DNA from: Filosporella fistucella
Taxonomy: Eukaryota; Ascomycota; Leotiomycetes; Helotiales
Direction of reading: 5' to 3'
Assembly: GCA_030077755.1 (NCBI GenBank)
Contig: JAQJZZ010000008.1
Span: 4,216,001 to 4,280,000, forward strand
Length of the DNA stretch: 64,000 bases
How positions within the stretch are numbered: position 1 is the first letter of the stretch; each line of letters opens with the position of its first letter. The notes below the pieces were generated by a model. It did not search any database. It saw nothing but the letters and a program-made list of their open reading frames with translations, and had not been told where the DNA came from. Both the position numbers and the translations under genes were made by a program. Positions 46,663-57,786 of the stretch are shown piece after piece.

Positions 46663-48203
46663 CATGCGTTCTTGGGAGTTTGTGGGTTTGGGTGAATGTT
46701 AAATAGTTCGTTGCTTCAAGTCTAACCATTCTTGCTGGATGTAGTCAATTTTGTATACAACCTACGTTTTGAACCTCCCTTGATGTCAATCAACTAAGGT
46801 TACCTGAATCAAAGCACTTTGAGGAATGTATACATTGTTTCCCGACTGCTGGTCTTTGGGAATTACTCACCTCAAGTCGCGGCAAGAGCATGTGTTTTTT
46901 CACGTGCTTCACCTACCTACCCAGCCAGGAATGGAGTGCAGGCAGAATGGAAAGCAGGATGCTTCCGATTGTAAAGCGGTCCACTCAATAGATTGTCTAT
47001 CAATTTCGGAAATAAAACTTTTTGAACGATAAAGCCTTGAACATATCTACTTATCTTACACTTCGTACCTACAGAACAGTATCCAGTTTCTATATCACGT
47101 GGTGCAATCGCCTTCACGCTTCCACGATCCGCATAAACTTGTTTTATTTGTCACATTTAACACGCTTTGACAATTCGGGATAAATCCCGATCAATTAAGA
47201 ATGCATCCTTGAGGATAAAAGGCAGTTGCTCGCCACATGAATCCTCAGTTTCGCGCGGCTTCACGTTTGAAAAGAAGCAGCTGATCTTTGCTTTCATTTG
47301 TACGATACACGCAATTCCACATATATCGCATCTCTTGTAACCTCTTTGCGCACATTTTGCAATTTTCAGACGTTCAAGTTGTCGTCTGTTGTACTCCTGT
47401 ACCTGCAGGATCTCGGAGGCACAGTTTGTTGTTGTTGCATTTTCAACGTTTCGATGGCTGGCTGTCAAAATCCCAACCTCCAACTACCGAATCTGAAAGC
47501 AGAAACGCAAAGTATGGTAACGGTGTGGATCTTCCGAGATGTTCTCGACCTGATGTAACCATATGGCGATGGTCATCACAGAACCGCCAGGTCTACACGT
47601 TATTCGAGGCACAGTAATTGAACCATAAGCGTTGCTTTCAGAAATTCCCGGTCGCGGCTCGTGAGACACTTTAGGCAAAGCTTTAAAATTGTCATCAGAC
47701 TCTCTCCTTTCTTGTCAGTGAGCGAGCTGGATGGGTTACACATATTAGCCATTTGTTTGGTAGCGACGGGCGTAGTAGCGGGAAAGTGGATTGACATCCA
47801 ATAACAGAATGTGGGTTAATTAATTGCGTTGCAACATTCCCCGCAAACAAAGCCATAATCAGGGGTCCTATTCTACGAGGGAACGACGATTCCAAAGTTC
47901 AAAGTCTGGTTGTCTGAAATTTGCAGAGCATGTGCCCCACATCCGCACTCCCTTCTTCTGCCGTCTAACCTGCCTCCATTTTCACGAACGAACGGTGCAT
48001 CGAGAACCTGTCATTCATACCGCCAGATCATGGACCTTGTTGCCACGAGTTTCAGCTGTCATTCGAGTCTCCGTCATATGAACTGAGGGTTGCTTCCTTC
48101 CTATTTGTGTTAGCTTTCCCCAGATTTTTTGACTCTGCTCCACTGCTTGCTACAGTCGGGTCCTTGGGTCGGCTCGTGACGTTCGAGGTGATGTGACTAC
48201 ACC
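46663..48203. other. Intergenic region, no gene seen
   Basis: About 1.5 kb between the broken reductase and the SAT4/PTH11-like gene. Short open frames on both strands lack domains and splice continuity. No RNA gene recognised. Confidence 0.5.
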
Positions 48204-49696
48204 ATGGTTCAACAACTGAACACAGCATGTTTAGTCATTATAGTGGCCGTCGAGGTCCTGGGTTCGATATTTTGCTTTGGAAGGCTGGTGTCGAGATTTA
48301 TGGCGGCGAGACGGTCATGGAGAGGTCTGATGATGTGGAGTAAGTTGACGGACAGTGAACAATGACACTGTAAGCTGACAATAATTAGGCGACCTGTGCA
48401 TGCTCACAGCTTGGGTATGATTAAAATGACTGACAATGATACTTTCAATTAACACATTCAGGTCTTGTCGGTGGGAGAGACTGTTGCAATGTACCAAGGT
48501 GACGGGATTCTCGACACAACCATCACTCACATTCTAATTTTTATTAGTCACTGTCTATGCTCATTATGGCTACCACTGGTGGGATATGATGCACATGAAA
48601 TATCCTTACGTTAAAGTTCAACAATATGCATTCGCAAATGGACTTTTCTACAACCCGATCCTTGGTCTGGTAAAGGCTTCCATGATCTTACTCTACCTTC
48701 GATTAGGAGGGACTAAGGATGGTGTTCGAATCGGATGTTACGCATTGCTTGTTCTCAACTTGGCATTAACTGTTGGAGCTGAGCTGGCTGATATATTTCA
48801 ATGCCTCCCAGTTCAATACCTCTGGGATAGTGTAAAGATGGACCTTGCTGCTCAAAAAGCTGCTGGAGCTAACGAACCTGGAATGAGGCCATTCGGTCCA
48901 TGGCCCACTGGTTTCAAGAATGGCGTCTACGTTGCTGGCGGCCAATGTTTCAATCTTGAGCTTTATCTTATGATCACTGGCGGTCTCTCAATTCTAACAG
49001 ATCTCCTCGTCTTGATGATACCGGTATATATGGTCTATGACCTGAAGTTGACAAAGAAGAAGAAGATCATCGTGATTTTGATTTTATGTATGGGCCTTGG
49101 GTATGTTTTTGCGTTCTCGGAAAGAGCTTTGCTAACATCCCAGTGTCACCGCCGTGGGAATTACTCGCCTGACGATCATATATTACACGTACCATCCCAA
49201 AGACATGGACGCAGGATACAGCATTCGATCAACGATATCTCAAATTGAGACCGGTCTAGCGCTCGTTACTGGATGCATCCCAGATCTCTTCCCTATGATC
49301 CGTCGGTGTTTTCCCAATTTTCTTCGGCCCAACTCACATAGCCTCCAACCAAATCCGTACCCCTACAAATCAAATACAACTTCGCACTCTTCCTACTCGA
49401 AACGAGTCCGAGACCTCGTGAACCCATCAAGATCACGAAACAATTCTACTCGTGATGCAGAGGATCTATCCAATGTCACCTATGGTCTGGACACATTTAA
49501 CTGGTCGCAAGATCCATACGCGACTGCCCAAGTAGAAGTGAGTGGTGGAGGAAACGCTGTAACGTTTAGCAAAAGTCAAGAAGATGTCATTGAGGAGAAT
49601 GTGGAAAATACAAAAGGAATAGTGAAGACGACTCAGTTTACTGTGGAGGAGCAGGACATTACAATCGCGGAAGAGAAAAGATGGAGCAATGTCTGA
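48204..49696 (+). CDS. Seven-helix SAT4/PTH11-like (fungal rhodopsin-like) membrane protein
   Basis: Plasma-membrane protein of the large fungal family that includes PTH11-type receptors and SAT4. Exons are 48204-48339, 48389-48414 (26 nt), 48462-48498 (37 nt), 48548-49100 and 49144-49696, giving 434 residues. Helices are visible as CLVIIVAVEVLGSIFCFGRL, DLCMLTAWVLSVGETVAMY, YNPILGLVKASMILLYLRL, YALLVLNLALTVGAELADIF (followed by FQCLP), YLMITGGLSILTDLLVLMIP, IIVILILCMGLGVTAVGIT and IETGLALVTGCIPDLFPMI. The family-typical QCxP motif and the conserved Asp in the last helix are present. The C-terminal tail of about 120 residues is Ser/Asn/Glu-rich and cytoplasmic. No CFEM domain precedes the first helix. 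The ligand is unknown. Its place beside a sugar-metabolism block is suggestive only. Confidence 0.85.
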
Positions 49697-50546
49697 AGGC
49701 TTGTACTTGTACATCAAAGCACTGATCGTATGGACACAGACCAAGTGTAGTGGTAACGGAAAGCTTCCAGCTGTGGTCAGCCATGGAATTCTCAACGTGC
49801 CCTATCCGAAATGCGGCATCACGATCCAACACTCTCCCGAAATCCTACTACTCGACCAATGGGGTCTTTGCTATACCATATGACTTTGGTAGAAGAGGCT
49901 CAAACCACCCCCAAGACGGTACTCGCTGTCGCTTCCGGAATCCGAGGTACATACGAAAATATGGGAAAAGCAATTGAGAGAGAAAGCGTCAAGGGACTGG
50001 AATGGTGAAAGGGTGATCGGATTGTCCTGAACGAGGCAGCCAGACAGCTGAAAAGGAGCAAATGTCACAAGGAGTGGCGACTGGTGGTGGGAGTGGTAGA
50101 TGAGAATTGGCTCCTCATTTTCAGAATATATTTCAGATATAATCAAATGCAATAACAAAAGAGTGATTAATGTCCACCAAGTGCAAATAGAATCTGCAAG
50201 CACCACTTTTGGAAGTGTAACCTTCCGATCTGAAGTCCAGCAAATCCCGGTTCCTAGAACCGTTCTAAATCCACCATAGTTTTGCCAAGCTCACTGGATC
50301 AATTGCATTGTCCCGAAGTGGTGCCTCCAACTGCTTCTTTGGAAACCCTACAGCGTTCTGTGAGCTAGTTGTGCCGCCACCAAACTACCCCGCTAACCCC
50401 GGACAAGCTCCTGGACGGAGTCGAACAAAGCAACTCTCATAAGCTACGTGTGTAAACGACTCAAATACATGAATAAAATGTAAAGTAATCCCTTGACCTG
50501 ATTTTTTCCAACAATTGCTGATATCTCCAAATATTCAGTCACAAAT
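49697..50546. other. Intergenic region
   Basis: 850 bp with no supportable gene. The last 60 bp before 50547 (CAACAATTGCTGATATCTCC...) look like an ordinary leader. Confidence 0.5.
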
Positions 50547-51992
50547 ATGGCTTCTCAAGAATTCCTCTCTCTCCCACCCTTCAAATATAAACCCCACATT
50601 GCAGTCTTAACAGACATTTGCAACGAACCTGATGATGCGGAGTCCATGACACGTTTCTTACTTTACGCAAACGAATTCGACATCTCAGCCCTGGTAGCCA
50701 CAACTTCAACATGGCAGCGGAACTCAACGCACAAGCAAGAAATTCATCGTATCATTGACGCATATGCAGGCGTAGAAGAGACATTAAACCAACATGTTCC
50801 ACCATCGAGAAAATATCCAACAGCAGATTCTCTGAGAGAGGTTGTCCGTTCTGGGCTGGGAGGGTATGGAATGGAATCCGCGCGGGGAGAAATGAGTGAA
50901 GGCACCGAACTACTTATTCAAGCCGTGGATCAGATATCCTCAGACGACCATATCTGGATCATCATCTGGGGCGGTGCCAACGTTCTCGCTCAAGCTCTTC
51001 TCTCCATCCAGAAAACACGCACTGCTTCTGAGATCCTCCTCTTCACCTCCAAACTCCGCGTCTATGCCATCTCTGATCAAGATGACGCTGGTCCTTGGAT
51101 TCGTCTCACCTTCCCGAAAATATTCTACATAGCAAGCGTACACGCATTCAACATGTATGGTCTAGCGGCTTGGAGCGGTATTAGTGGAGAGTCATATTAT
51201 AGATTCAATAAAGGGGGACCAGATAGCAGTTTGGTCACGAAAGAATGGTTGAAGAAAAATATACAGATCGGACCTTATGGCACCGTCTATCCCGATCCAG
51301 TGTTTATTCCTGAGGGAGATACACCTACCTTTCTCTCCCTGATTCAAAACGGTCTTACGGATCCCTTGAAGCCTGACTGGGGCGGTTGGGGAGGCAGATA
51401 CAGGCTCACGGATCCGAGTGGAGAGAGCGGGCATTATAGCGATACTGCCGATTCGGTGGTAGGACAGGATGGGGAAGTTCATTTTGGGAACCAGGCTACG
51501 ATATGGAGGTGGAGAGAGGCATATCAAGGAGATTTCAAGGGGAGGATACAGTGGACCATGAGTTCTGAATTTGGAGCTGCGACGCACGCGCCAATCGTGG
51601 TGCTGAATGGCGATTCGGCGCTAGAGGCGCTGGAGATGAAGATTTCACCCGGGAGTGTGCTGAAGCTTGATGCGTCTGGATCCTGGGCCGCGGATAAAGG
51701 GGCAGAATTGGAATTTAAATGGATGCATTATCAGGAACCTACTGCGACACAATGGACGATTGCGTTTGAGGTTCCGAAGCTGGAATTTGAGGATGCTTCG
51801 ACTGGGCACAGGAAGATGGAAAAGGTGGATGTGAGGATTCCTGGGAAGGAAGAGGGGCTCGTACATCCTCTTAATGGGAGTATGGTTCCTTGGGGGAATA
51901 AGACTTATCACTTAATATTGGAGGTTGTGAATAAGGGGAAGTGTCCGATGAGGAGTTATAGGAGGGTACTGGTTGAGGTAGTTGACGAGTGA
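50547..51992 (+). CDS. DUF1593 / Sde182-like protein with nucleoside-hydrolase fold
   Basis: Intronless, 481 residues. The N-terminal block HIAVLTDICNEPDDAESMTR carries the Asp cluster of nucleoside-hydrolase-like enzymes (DxxNEPDD). SALVATTSTWQRNSTHKQEI, DDHIWIIIWGGANVLAQAL and YAISDQDDAGPWIR follow and match the cellulose-binding Sde182 nucleoside-hydrolase-like family. A C-terminal immunoglobulin-like beta domain (about 390-481, APIVVLNGDSALEAL onward) is typical. Bacterial Sde182 is a secreted cellulose binder, and the substrate of fungal members is unknown to me. This copy starts MASQEFLSLPPFKYKPH with no signal peptide, so a cytoplasmic place is likely, and a ribosyl or glycosyl hydrolase role is only inferred. 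It is convergent with the xylose-reductase-like gene (360 bp between stops). Confidence 0.85.
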   Translation: MASQEFLSLPPFKYKPHIAVLTDICNEPDDAESMTRFLLYANEFDISALVATTSTWQRNSTHKQEIHRIIDAYAGVEETLNQHVPPSRKYPTADSLREVVRSGLGGYGMESARGEMSEGTELLIQAVDQISSDDHIWIIIWGGANVLAQALLSIQKTRTASEILLFTSKLRVYAISDQDDAGPWIRLTFPKIFYIASVHAFNMYGLAAWSGISGESYYRFNKGGPDSSLVTKEWLKKNIQIGPYGTVYPDPVFIPEGDTPTFLSLIQNGLTDPLKPDWGGWGGRYRLTDPSGESGHYSDTADSVVGQDGEVHFGNQATIWRWREAYQGDFKGRIQWTMSSEFGAATHAPIVVLNGDSALEALEMKISPGSVLKLDASGSWAADKGAELEFKWMHYQEPTATQWTIAFEVPKLEFEDASTGHRKMEKVDVRIPGKEEGLVHPLNGSMVPWGNKTYHLILEVVNKGKCPMRSYRRVLVEVVDE

Positions 51993-52352
51993 GTTGGTGA
52001 ATAAATCTTGATATCTTGTCAATATGAAACAGTAGCTGGCGCATAACATCTTATTGAGATTCGAAGTGCATCCGGTAAATTTCTCGAACCCAATCTGTCA
52101 CAGTGACCAAATTAAATACCGAGACAGACTCTTTGAGAGCTTGAGACCACTCTGACAGACGAGGACACTTGCACACTTGCACACTTGCACACTTTTTCCA
52201 GATTTTCCTCACGTCCATCTATCACGAAACTAAATTCAAGGTACAATTCACAGTCAAAATATTGTGTTTGAAACGTCGTCCTCATAATGTGTGAAGCCAT
52301 TGTGTTTTGTTAAGTTTACATCTTAATTCTCTCTCCCAAATCCAATACCCAA
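51993..52352. other. Convergent intergenic region with an 8-bp tandem repeat
   Basis: 360 bp between two stop codons. Apart from the repeat at 52165-52194 nothing is seen. Confidence 0.55.
52165..52194. repeat. (ACACTTGC)n, 3.75 copies
   Basis: Three perfect octamers plus ACACTT, running into a T tract. Confidence 0.85.
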
Positions 52353-53643
52353 CTAACCAAAAATCCTGATAGGATGATCAGGCAAATAAAATCCCGGATC
52401 ATTAAATCTCAATCCCCTATCCAAACCGGAAATCTCATCCAATTCCGCCTTTGTCATCTCGAAATCATTGACCTGGAGATTTTGTAAGAGTCGTGATTTG
52501 TTGTTAGATTTTGGGATTACGGCTACATTTCTGTTTATGTAGATATCAGTTTAGTTCTGAAATATGGTAAGAGTAAAGGGATTGCGAGATAATTTGAAAG
52601 ATGGTGAGAGAGGGTAAATTTGAAAATAGTCATGATGAGTAATAGTATATTCGTATTCACATACCTCTGTGTAGCCCATCTCAACAATACCTGCCCCGCA
52701 CTCTTCTCATACTTCGCAGCAATCCGCTTAATAACCTCATTATCAAACAACATTTCTACCCCCTCAGCCCTCTTCCTAAAATCCTCTGGCAGCTCTAAGA
52801 AGGACTGCGGCCCGAAAGTAGAGTATCCGGTAACTGCGATTCCATTTTCTTGCGCCATGGCAATCAATCCTGGCTGCACGAGATAGGGGTGATGTTCAAT
52901 CTGCAGACTAGAGATGGGATGGCGCGCATAAGAAAGAATGTCGTAGAGGAGTTGGGTAGAGAAGTTGGAGACGCCGATCGAGCGGGTGATGCCTGCGTCG
53001 ACGAGGGATTCGAGGGCTTGCCATGTTTCTTGCGCAGGTACTTTTGAGAGGGAAACTGTGGTGTGGGCGGCATCTTGCCACCAGCCCTTGGGGGATGTTA
53101 GTAAAGGAGCTATAATTGGTATGAAGAGCAGAATAAACACTGGGAAGACATGACTTACTGGATACTGCAATTTTGAAGGCTCAATATATTCTTGTGCAAC
53201 TGGGAAATGTATCAAGTATAAATCAATGTAATCAAGTCCCCAAGTATCATTCTGGAACTTTCCCATCTGGGCGACATGTTCCCTATAGCACATGCAAATT
53301 AGCAATAGCGAAATTACTGAAGATTCTCTCATCACTCTCTGCTTGCGTTTCATCTCACCACCCTCTATTGTTCAGATTTAACTTACTTCTTGTGATACGT
53401 ATTCCACAACTTGGTCGTAACGAAGATATCCTCCCTCTTCACCAACCCATCCTTAATTGCCCTTCTAATTCCCTCTCCAGCTTCCTTCTCGTTCGCGTAA
53501 TCATATGCTCCATCGAAGAGCCGATATCCCGTTTGAATAGCAGCATATACGGTATCTGCAGTGGTTTCACGATCGACTTTCCAGAGACCAAAGCCGACGA
53601 GTGGCATCGAGTAGCCAGATGCGAGCTTGATTGTTGCAGTCAT
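52353..53643 (-). CDS. Aldo-keto reductase, D-xylose/L-arabinose reductase type
   Basis: NAD(P)H-dependent reductase that turns pentoses into pentitols (xylose to xylitol, L-arabinose to L-arabinitol). Exons are 53643-53387, 53282-53159, 53086-52665 and 52530-52353, giving 326 residues, the usual size of fungal xylose reductases. The catalytic tetrad is Asp44 and Tyr49 ([11 protein letters not shown]), Lys78 ([14 protein letters not shown]) and His111 ([16 protein letters not shown]). [28 protein letters not shown] and the coenzyme loop [15 protein letters not shown] (Lys-Ser-Asn...Arg, favouring NADPH) are intact. The end reads [13 protein letters not shown], close to the family ending. It could prefer another aldose such as galacturonate or glycerol. 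It is head to head with the polyol dehydrogenase gene. Confidence 0.9.
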
Positions 53644-54104
53644 TTTTGAAAATTCTGAATTATACTATATAAGTACAAATTGTACCCTGGAAATATATAA
53701 GTAATTTTCTGTGTGAAAAGAGGTTGAAATGTAAGGATAGAAGCCTGGACCAGTATTTGCAGATAATGTAAGAGAGTTGAACGAACCAGTTCTAGGGGAT
53801 ACTTAAAATTCCATGATTCATGCCCGCCACGGCGAACATCAATAGTGCGGTGCTTCCAACTTCCTCTTCCGGATGATCGGCAAGATTGACTTTCTACCCC
53901 AGATTCCACCCCGAGGATTCTCCGCTACTCCACGTCAGCAACACAACCAAAATGGCATGTAACAGAATCGAGTGGGGAAGACTCTCAAATCCAGCACAGA
54001 AAACTGCCTTGTGATACTACCGAGTATTTCTCGAAAATCATAGAAATTGAATTCATTTGAACTTGTTCTTTCTGTTGTCGAGCTGTTCAAATCTCTTCTT
54101 CGCC
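53644..54104. promoter_or_regulatory. Shared promoter of the reductase and the polyol dehydrogenase
   Basis: 461 bp between start codons. Two matches to the CreA consensus SYGGRG are present: GTGGGG at 53972-53977 and CTGGGG on the minus strand (53897-53902). CGG triplets, half-sites for Zn2Cys6 factors, are at 53830, 53848 and 53878, with CCG at 53869. The pair 53848/53869 forms an inverted CGG-N18-CCG. I did not find the XlnR core GGCTAA. These short motifs occur by chance easily. Confidence 0.45.
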
Positions 54105-55488
54105 ATGTCGCCCTCTTTGGAAGAAGTCATCCTCAAGCCAGAGGTTGACATTTCCAGTACTAAAAGCAAACCCACCGTTTGCTATTTAACGGGCGTCGAC
54201 AATAGCTCTTTGACCACAGAAGAGGCTTTAAATGTCGAAAATCCCAGTCTCCAAGTGACTTCAGATCAAAGAATCAAGCTGGTAGCAGCACCGAGGTTGA
54301 AACCTGGCGTCGGCGAGGTGTTATTGCATGTCAAAGTGACAGGAATATGCGGGTTAGTCGGTATCCATTATTTCAATCGATAGTGCCCAAGATTAATTTC
54401 TGCCGTCTAGGTCCGATATTCATTTCTGGAAAAGTGGTGGGATTGGAAGTTTGAAGGTCGAAGGGGACTGCATATTAGGCCATGAAGCGGCGGGGATTGT
54501 ACTTGAGGTTGGAGAGGGCGTAACGAACCTGAAAAAAGGAGACAGAGTTGCGATGGAACCTGGAGTCCCGTGTGGGACTTGTTTTCTTTGCGCGAATGGC
54601 AGATATAATCTCTGCGAAGAAGTCAAGTTTGCGGGCGTATATCCACATCATGGGTCATTGCAAAGATTCAAAGTTCATCCAGCGAGGTGGCTCCACAAGT
54701 AAGCAAAGAGAACTTGAAGGGGATGTTCGCAGACTAACATCCTACAGGATTCCCGATTCTATGACACTTACCCAAGGAGCACTTCTCGAACCACTGTCTG
54801 TCGTGTTACATGGAATCTCTCGGACAAAGCTGTCCCTAGGTCGAGGAGCAGTCATATGCGGAGCAGGACCAATTGGACTTATTGCACTTGCCGCTGCGAG
54901 AGCTTCTGGAGCTCATCCGATTGTGATCACAGATCTTGAGCCAAAGAGACTCGCATTTGCGAAAGACTTCGTCCCGTCATGCCGCACATATCAAGTCAAT
55001 CGCCATATTGACGCTAGAGAGAACGCAAACGAAATCAGGAAGTTATTTGGAGAGACCGAGTATGAAGCTCCAGAGACCATTCTGGAATGTACAGGTGTTG
55101 AAAGCTCTGTTGTGACAGCCGCGTATACAGTGCGAAGAGGAGGTGATGTGATGGTAATTGGGGTAGGCAAGACAATCATGAATAATTTGCCTTTCATGCA
55201 TATTTCTCTTGCAGAGGTAAGTCCTAGCTTCCTTCGTTTGGGATCTCCAATAGCAATGTCGTCAGGCTAACAATTCGATGTAAGATTAATTTGAGGTTCA
55301 TCAACCGGTACGCAGATACTTGGCCAGCAGGCATCAGTGCATTGACGGGGGGTTTATTGAATCTTGATAAATTGGTTACCCATACCTTCCCTCTGGAGCA
55401 AGCCGTAGAAGCAATGAGCATATGCTCCGATGTAACAAAGGGAAGTATAAAAATACACGTGGTGGATGAGAAAGAGGTGGATGCTTGA
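54105..55488 (+). CDS. Zinc medium-chain polyol dehydrogenase, L-arabinitol 4-dehydrogenase/sorbitol dehydrogenase-like
   Basis: Oxidises a polyol with NAD+. In the fungal pentose pathway L-arabinitol becomes L-xylulose. Exons are 54105-54352, 54411-54698, 54748-55216 and 55285-55488, giving 402 residues. The catalytic zinc site is [19 protein letters not shown] with GHEAAG, and the structural zinc Cys are in [18 protein letters not shown]. The Rossmann motif is [44 protein letters not shown] and [14 protein letters not shown] closely follow LadA-type enzymes. About 30 extra residues lie before the catalytic domain compared with LadA as I recall it. The upstream frame to 54057 has no ATG, so 54105 is the start. 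Xylitol or sorbitol as substrate cannot be excluded from sequence. Confidence 0.88.
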
Positions 55489-56174
55489 ATGAATTCAATA
55501 AGTGAGTACTGAGGATAGAATAGAAGGATAGATATTTTGTGGCCAACTTCCAACACACTGGTAAGGTCAATTTGAATCTGTAATCAGAATACCTTAACCA
55601 AAATTCGCCCAAAACTTATAATTGAACTGAGAATATGTAATCGAAGTGACTACCAAAAGGCGAGTCATACTGCCTGATCTAGAATATGCACTTGCAATTT
55701 GCTGTGCATCAATGACTTGAGTTCCAGTACCCATAGATGATTGTATAGCTGTCACGCTGTATACTTTACCACAATGGAGCCTCCATAGACTATGCCTGTA
55801 AAAGGATTCCACTCACCCACAGCGCACCGTCTCCCGCATGTGGCATAAAGCCTGGTTGGGGAACCCAGGATGTTTGGATCTCACGGTCCACTCAACGCAC
55901 TGGAGGCAAGTGTAGCCACTGGTGCCTAGAACCGGTCAGATCTTGTTGGTTTGAATCTCTTTTGCAACCAAATCTGATTTTTCTCTTTCGTCTCGGAAAT
56001 TGACCAGTGGGTTGACGGTAGCCGACCCCACAGGCAGATCCGTTGGTGGACTGGTGTCTGCCTAGTCCCACAGGGTGAAACATAATACGCCCATCATAGA
56101 ATAAGATAGGTTGGTAATGGCATTTGCTTATTGAGTATAATGTTGTGAAATACATATTCTCCACCATAGATGGC
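55489..56174. other. Convergent intergenic region
   Basis: 686 bp between the dehydrogenase and the regulator, both 3' ends. No supportable ORF or tRNA. Confidence 0.5.
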
Positions 56175-57786
56175 TCATATTGTTGAATTGCGATCATAAC
56201 CCCAGATCTCCTTCAGATCCCCAATTCTCCACTGAACACTCCATCCAGTTTTCATTTCTATGGTAGTGATCAAATCGATTACAACTTTGTGCTCTGTGGG
56301 ATGACTCAGAAACTTTCCAGCAAGCCAAAGTGGTTGTATTGCATTGTTTAGACAGCCATGGTGTTCATTTGTTATCGAGATGCCACATATCCTTCTCGCG
56401 TGCCAAAGTTTTGCAGCTGCATGCCCGAGTTGACGATTTTGAATCGACGGCGGCTTCATTTCGAGAAGTAGTAGACAAGCTGCGTGGTAGAGCTGATTCG
56501 AAGAGATAGCACAGGAGGCTGCGAATAGGATAAAAGGAAAAGGGTTGAGTTGCGAATTCTGAATCTCTCCGTCGAAATCGAGTTCCCGTAACTCAAATGG
56601 CCTCTCTTGCCTCCAGGATTGAAGCTCAGCCCATAAGCCACACCAGCTGTGTACGAAATTATTCTCATCTTCGCTTCCCGCCATGTCCGAAGACTCTTTG
56701 ATATGGAGCCACATGAGATGGCATGTTTTAGCTACCAAGTATACCGCATAATTGGCCCACATATCTGGCGTGTCTGGTGCACGGAAATATCGGGACGCAT
56801 GGTCTGATGTTACATCTGGTGGAAGCCAGCTCTCAAGAGGAAGCACTAGCGTGCCATTTCCTCCCGATATTATTGCGGCACAAACATCTGCATATATCAA
56901 ATCAGCAAGTATGCGTGGTAAAAAGGATTTAGGCCTAACCCATTCGTGCATAACACCAAAATACTGCCTGAGGAAGTCCTCCACTAAGGCCATTTACATT
57001 ATGGCTTAAGAACAGTGCCGCGCAGCCGTCAAGATGCTTTTGCCAGTTCCAAGGTGACGCAGACATCATTTCGAGTACACAAAGAATGACACATGTTGCC
57101 AGAACGTTCGGGTCTCCAGCGAGAAGTTGTGGAGTCAAGCTTCGGATAGACTCTTGGTAGAGCTCGAGGCTGTCGAGATGCCCACGAAGTTTCTTCTTCC
57201 TCTCTATCTGACGGGTGGAAATAGCTAGCATGGCGTACACGAGTGGTACAGATGATTGGGCGAGAATAGGTATCGCAAGCCCAAAGTGTTGAGAGGCATC
57301 GAACATGTCTAGCCAGGGTGCTACTTCGTCTAGATAATTCCGTAGCCACGCTACTCTCTCACGATTCGAAATGACATCCCGAAGGGCAGAATTATGGGTT
57401 CGAGTGCTTGAGTGAATTGGTGACGCTGCTGTAAGGGTATCTATTGGACTTCCAGTCCTCGTAGGCGCTCGAGAATGAGCACTTGTGAAGAGGAGATCTC
57501 GCAACTCTCTCTGGGATGCAACAAATCGCGGGTCGTTCGTATACTCATCATTGGAATAGAGTGTTGAATGTCCCCAGATGCTGGGCGATGCAGTCCGGCT
57601 TAAGCCTGTCCGACCTGATTGTTGTCCATGCAATATCGAATCTAATTGGTCTCCATTCAGAATTTCTGGATCCGGACCTGAATTTGGATCCGAGGCAGCT
57701 ATGGCTTCACCTGCATGCTGAAGAACGACCGAAGCAAAGTGATCCAGAGCTCGAGCTGCTCCGTCGGTGCTGGCGTGATACTCCAT
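56175..57786 (-). CDS. Fungal transcription-regulator domain protein (Fungal_trans_2 type) without a zinc cluster
   Basis: Exons are 57786-56940 and 56887-56175 with a 52-nt intron that splits the Asp codon in CYARMDVCAAI, giving 519 residues. The central and C-terminal parts follow the pattern of PF11951-type regulators: NYLDEVAPWLDMFDASQHFG, then PLVYAMLAISTRQIERKKK, LLAGDPNVLATCVILCVLEM, SPWNWQKHLDGCAALF, LPQAVFWCYARMD, then LPLESWLPPD, and a C-terminal RRICGISITN region. No Cys6 zinc cluster precedes it: the frame is closed by a stop just upstream, and the 350 bp beyond, in three minus frames, contain no C-x2-C-x6-C pattern. A polypyrimidine-AG stretch at about 57807 suggests a spliced leader, so a distant first coding exon is possible. 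It lies between the dehydrogenase and the transporter. Confidence 0.82.
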
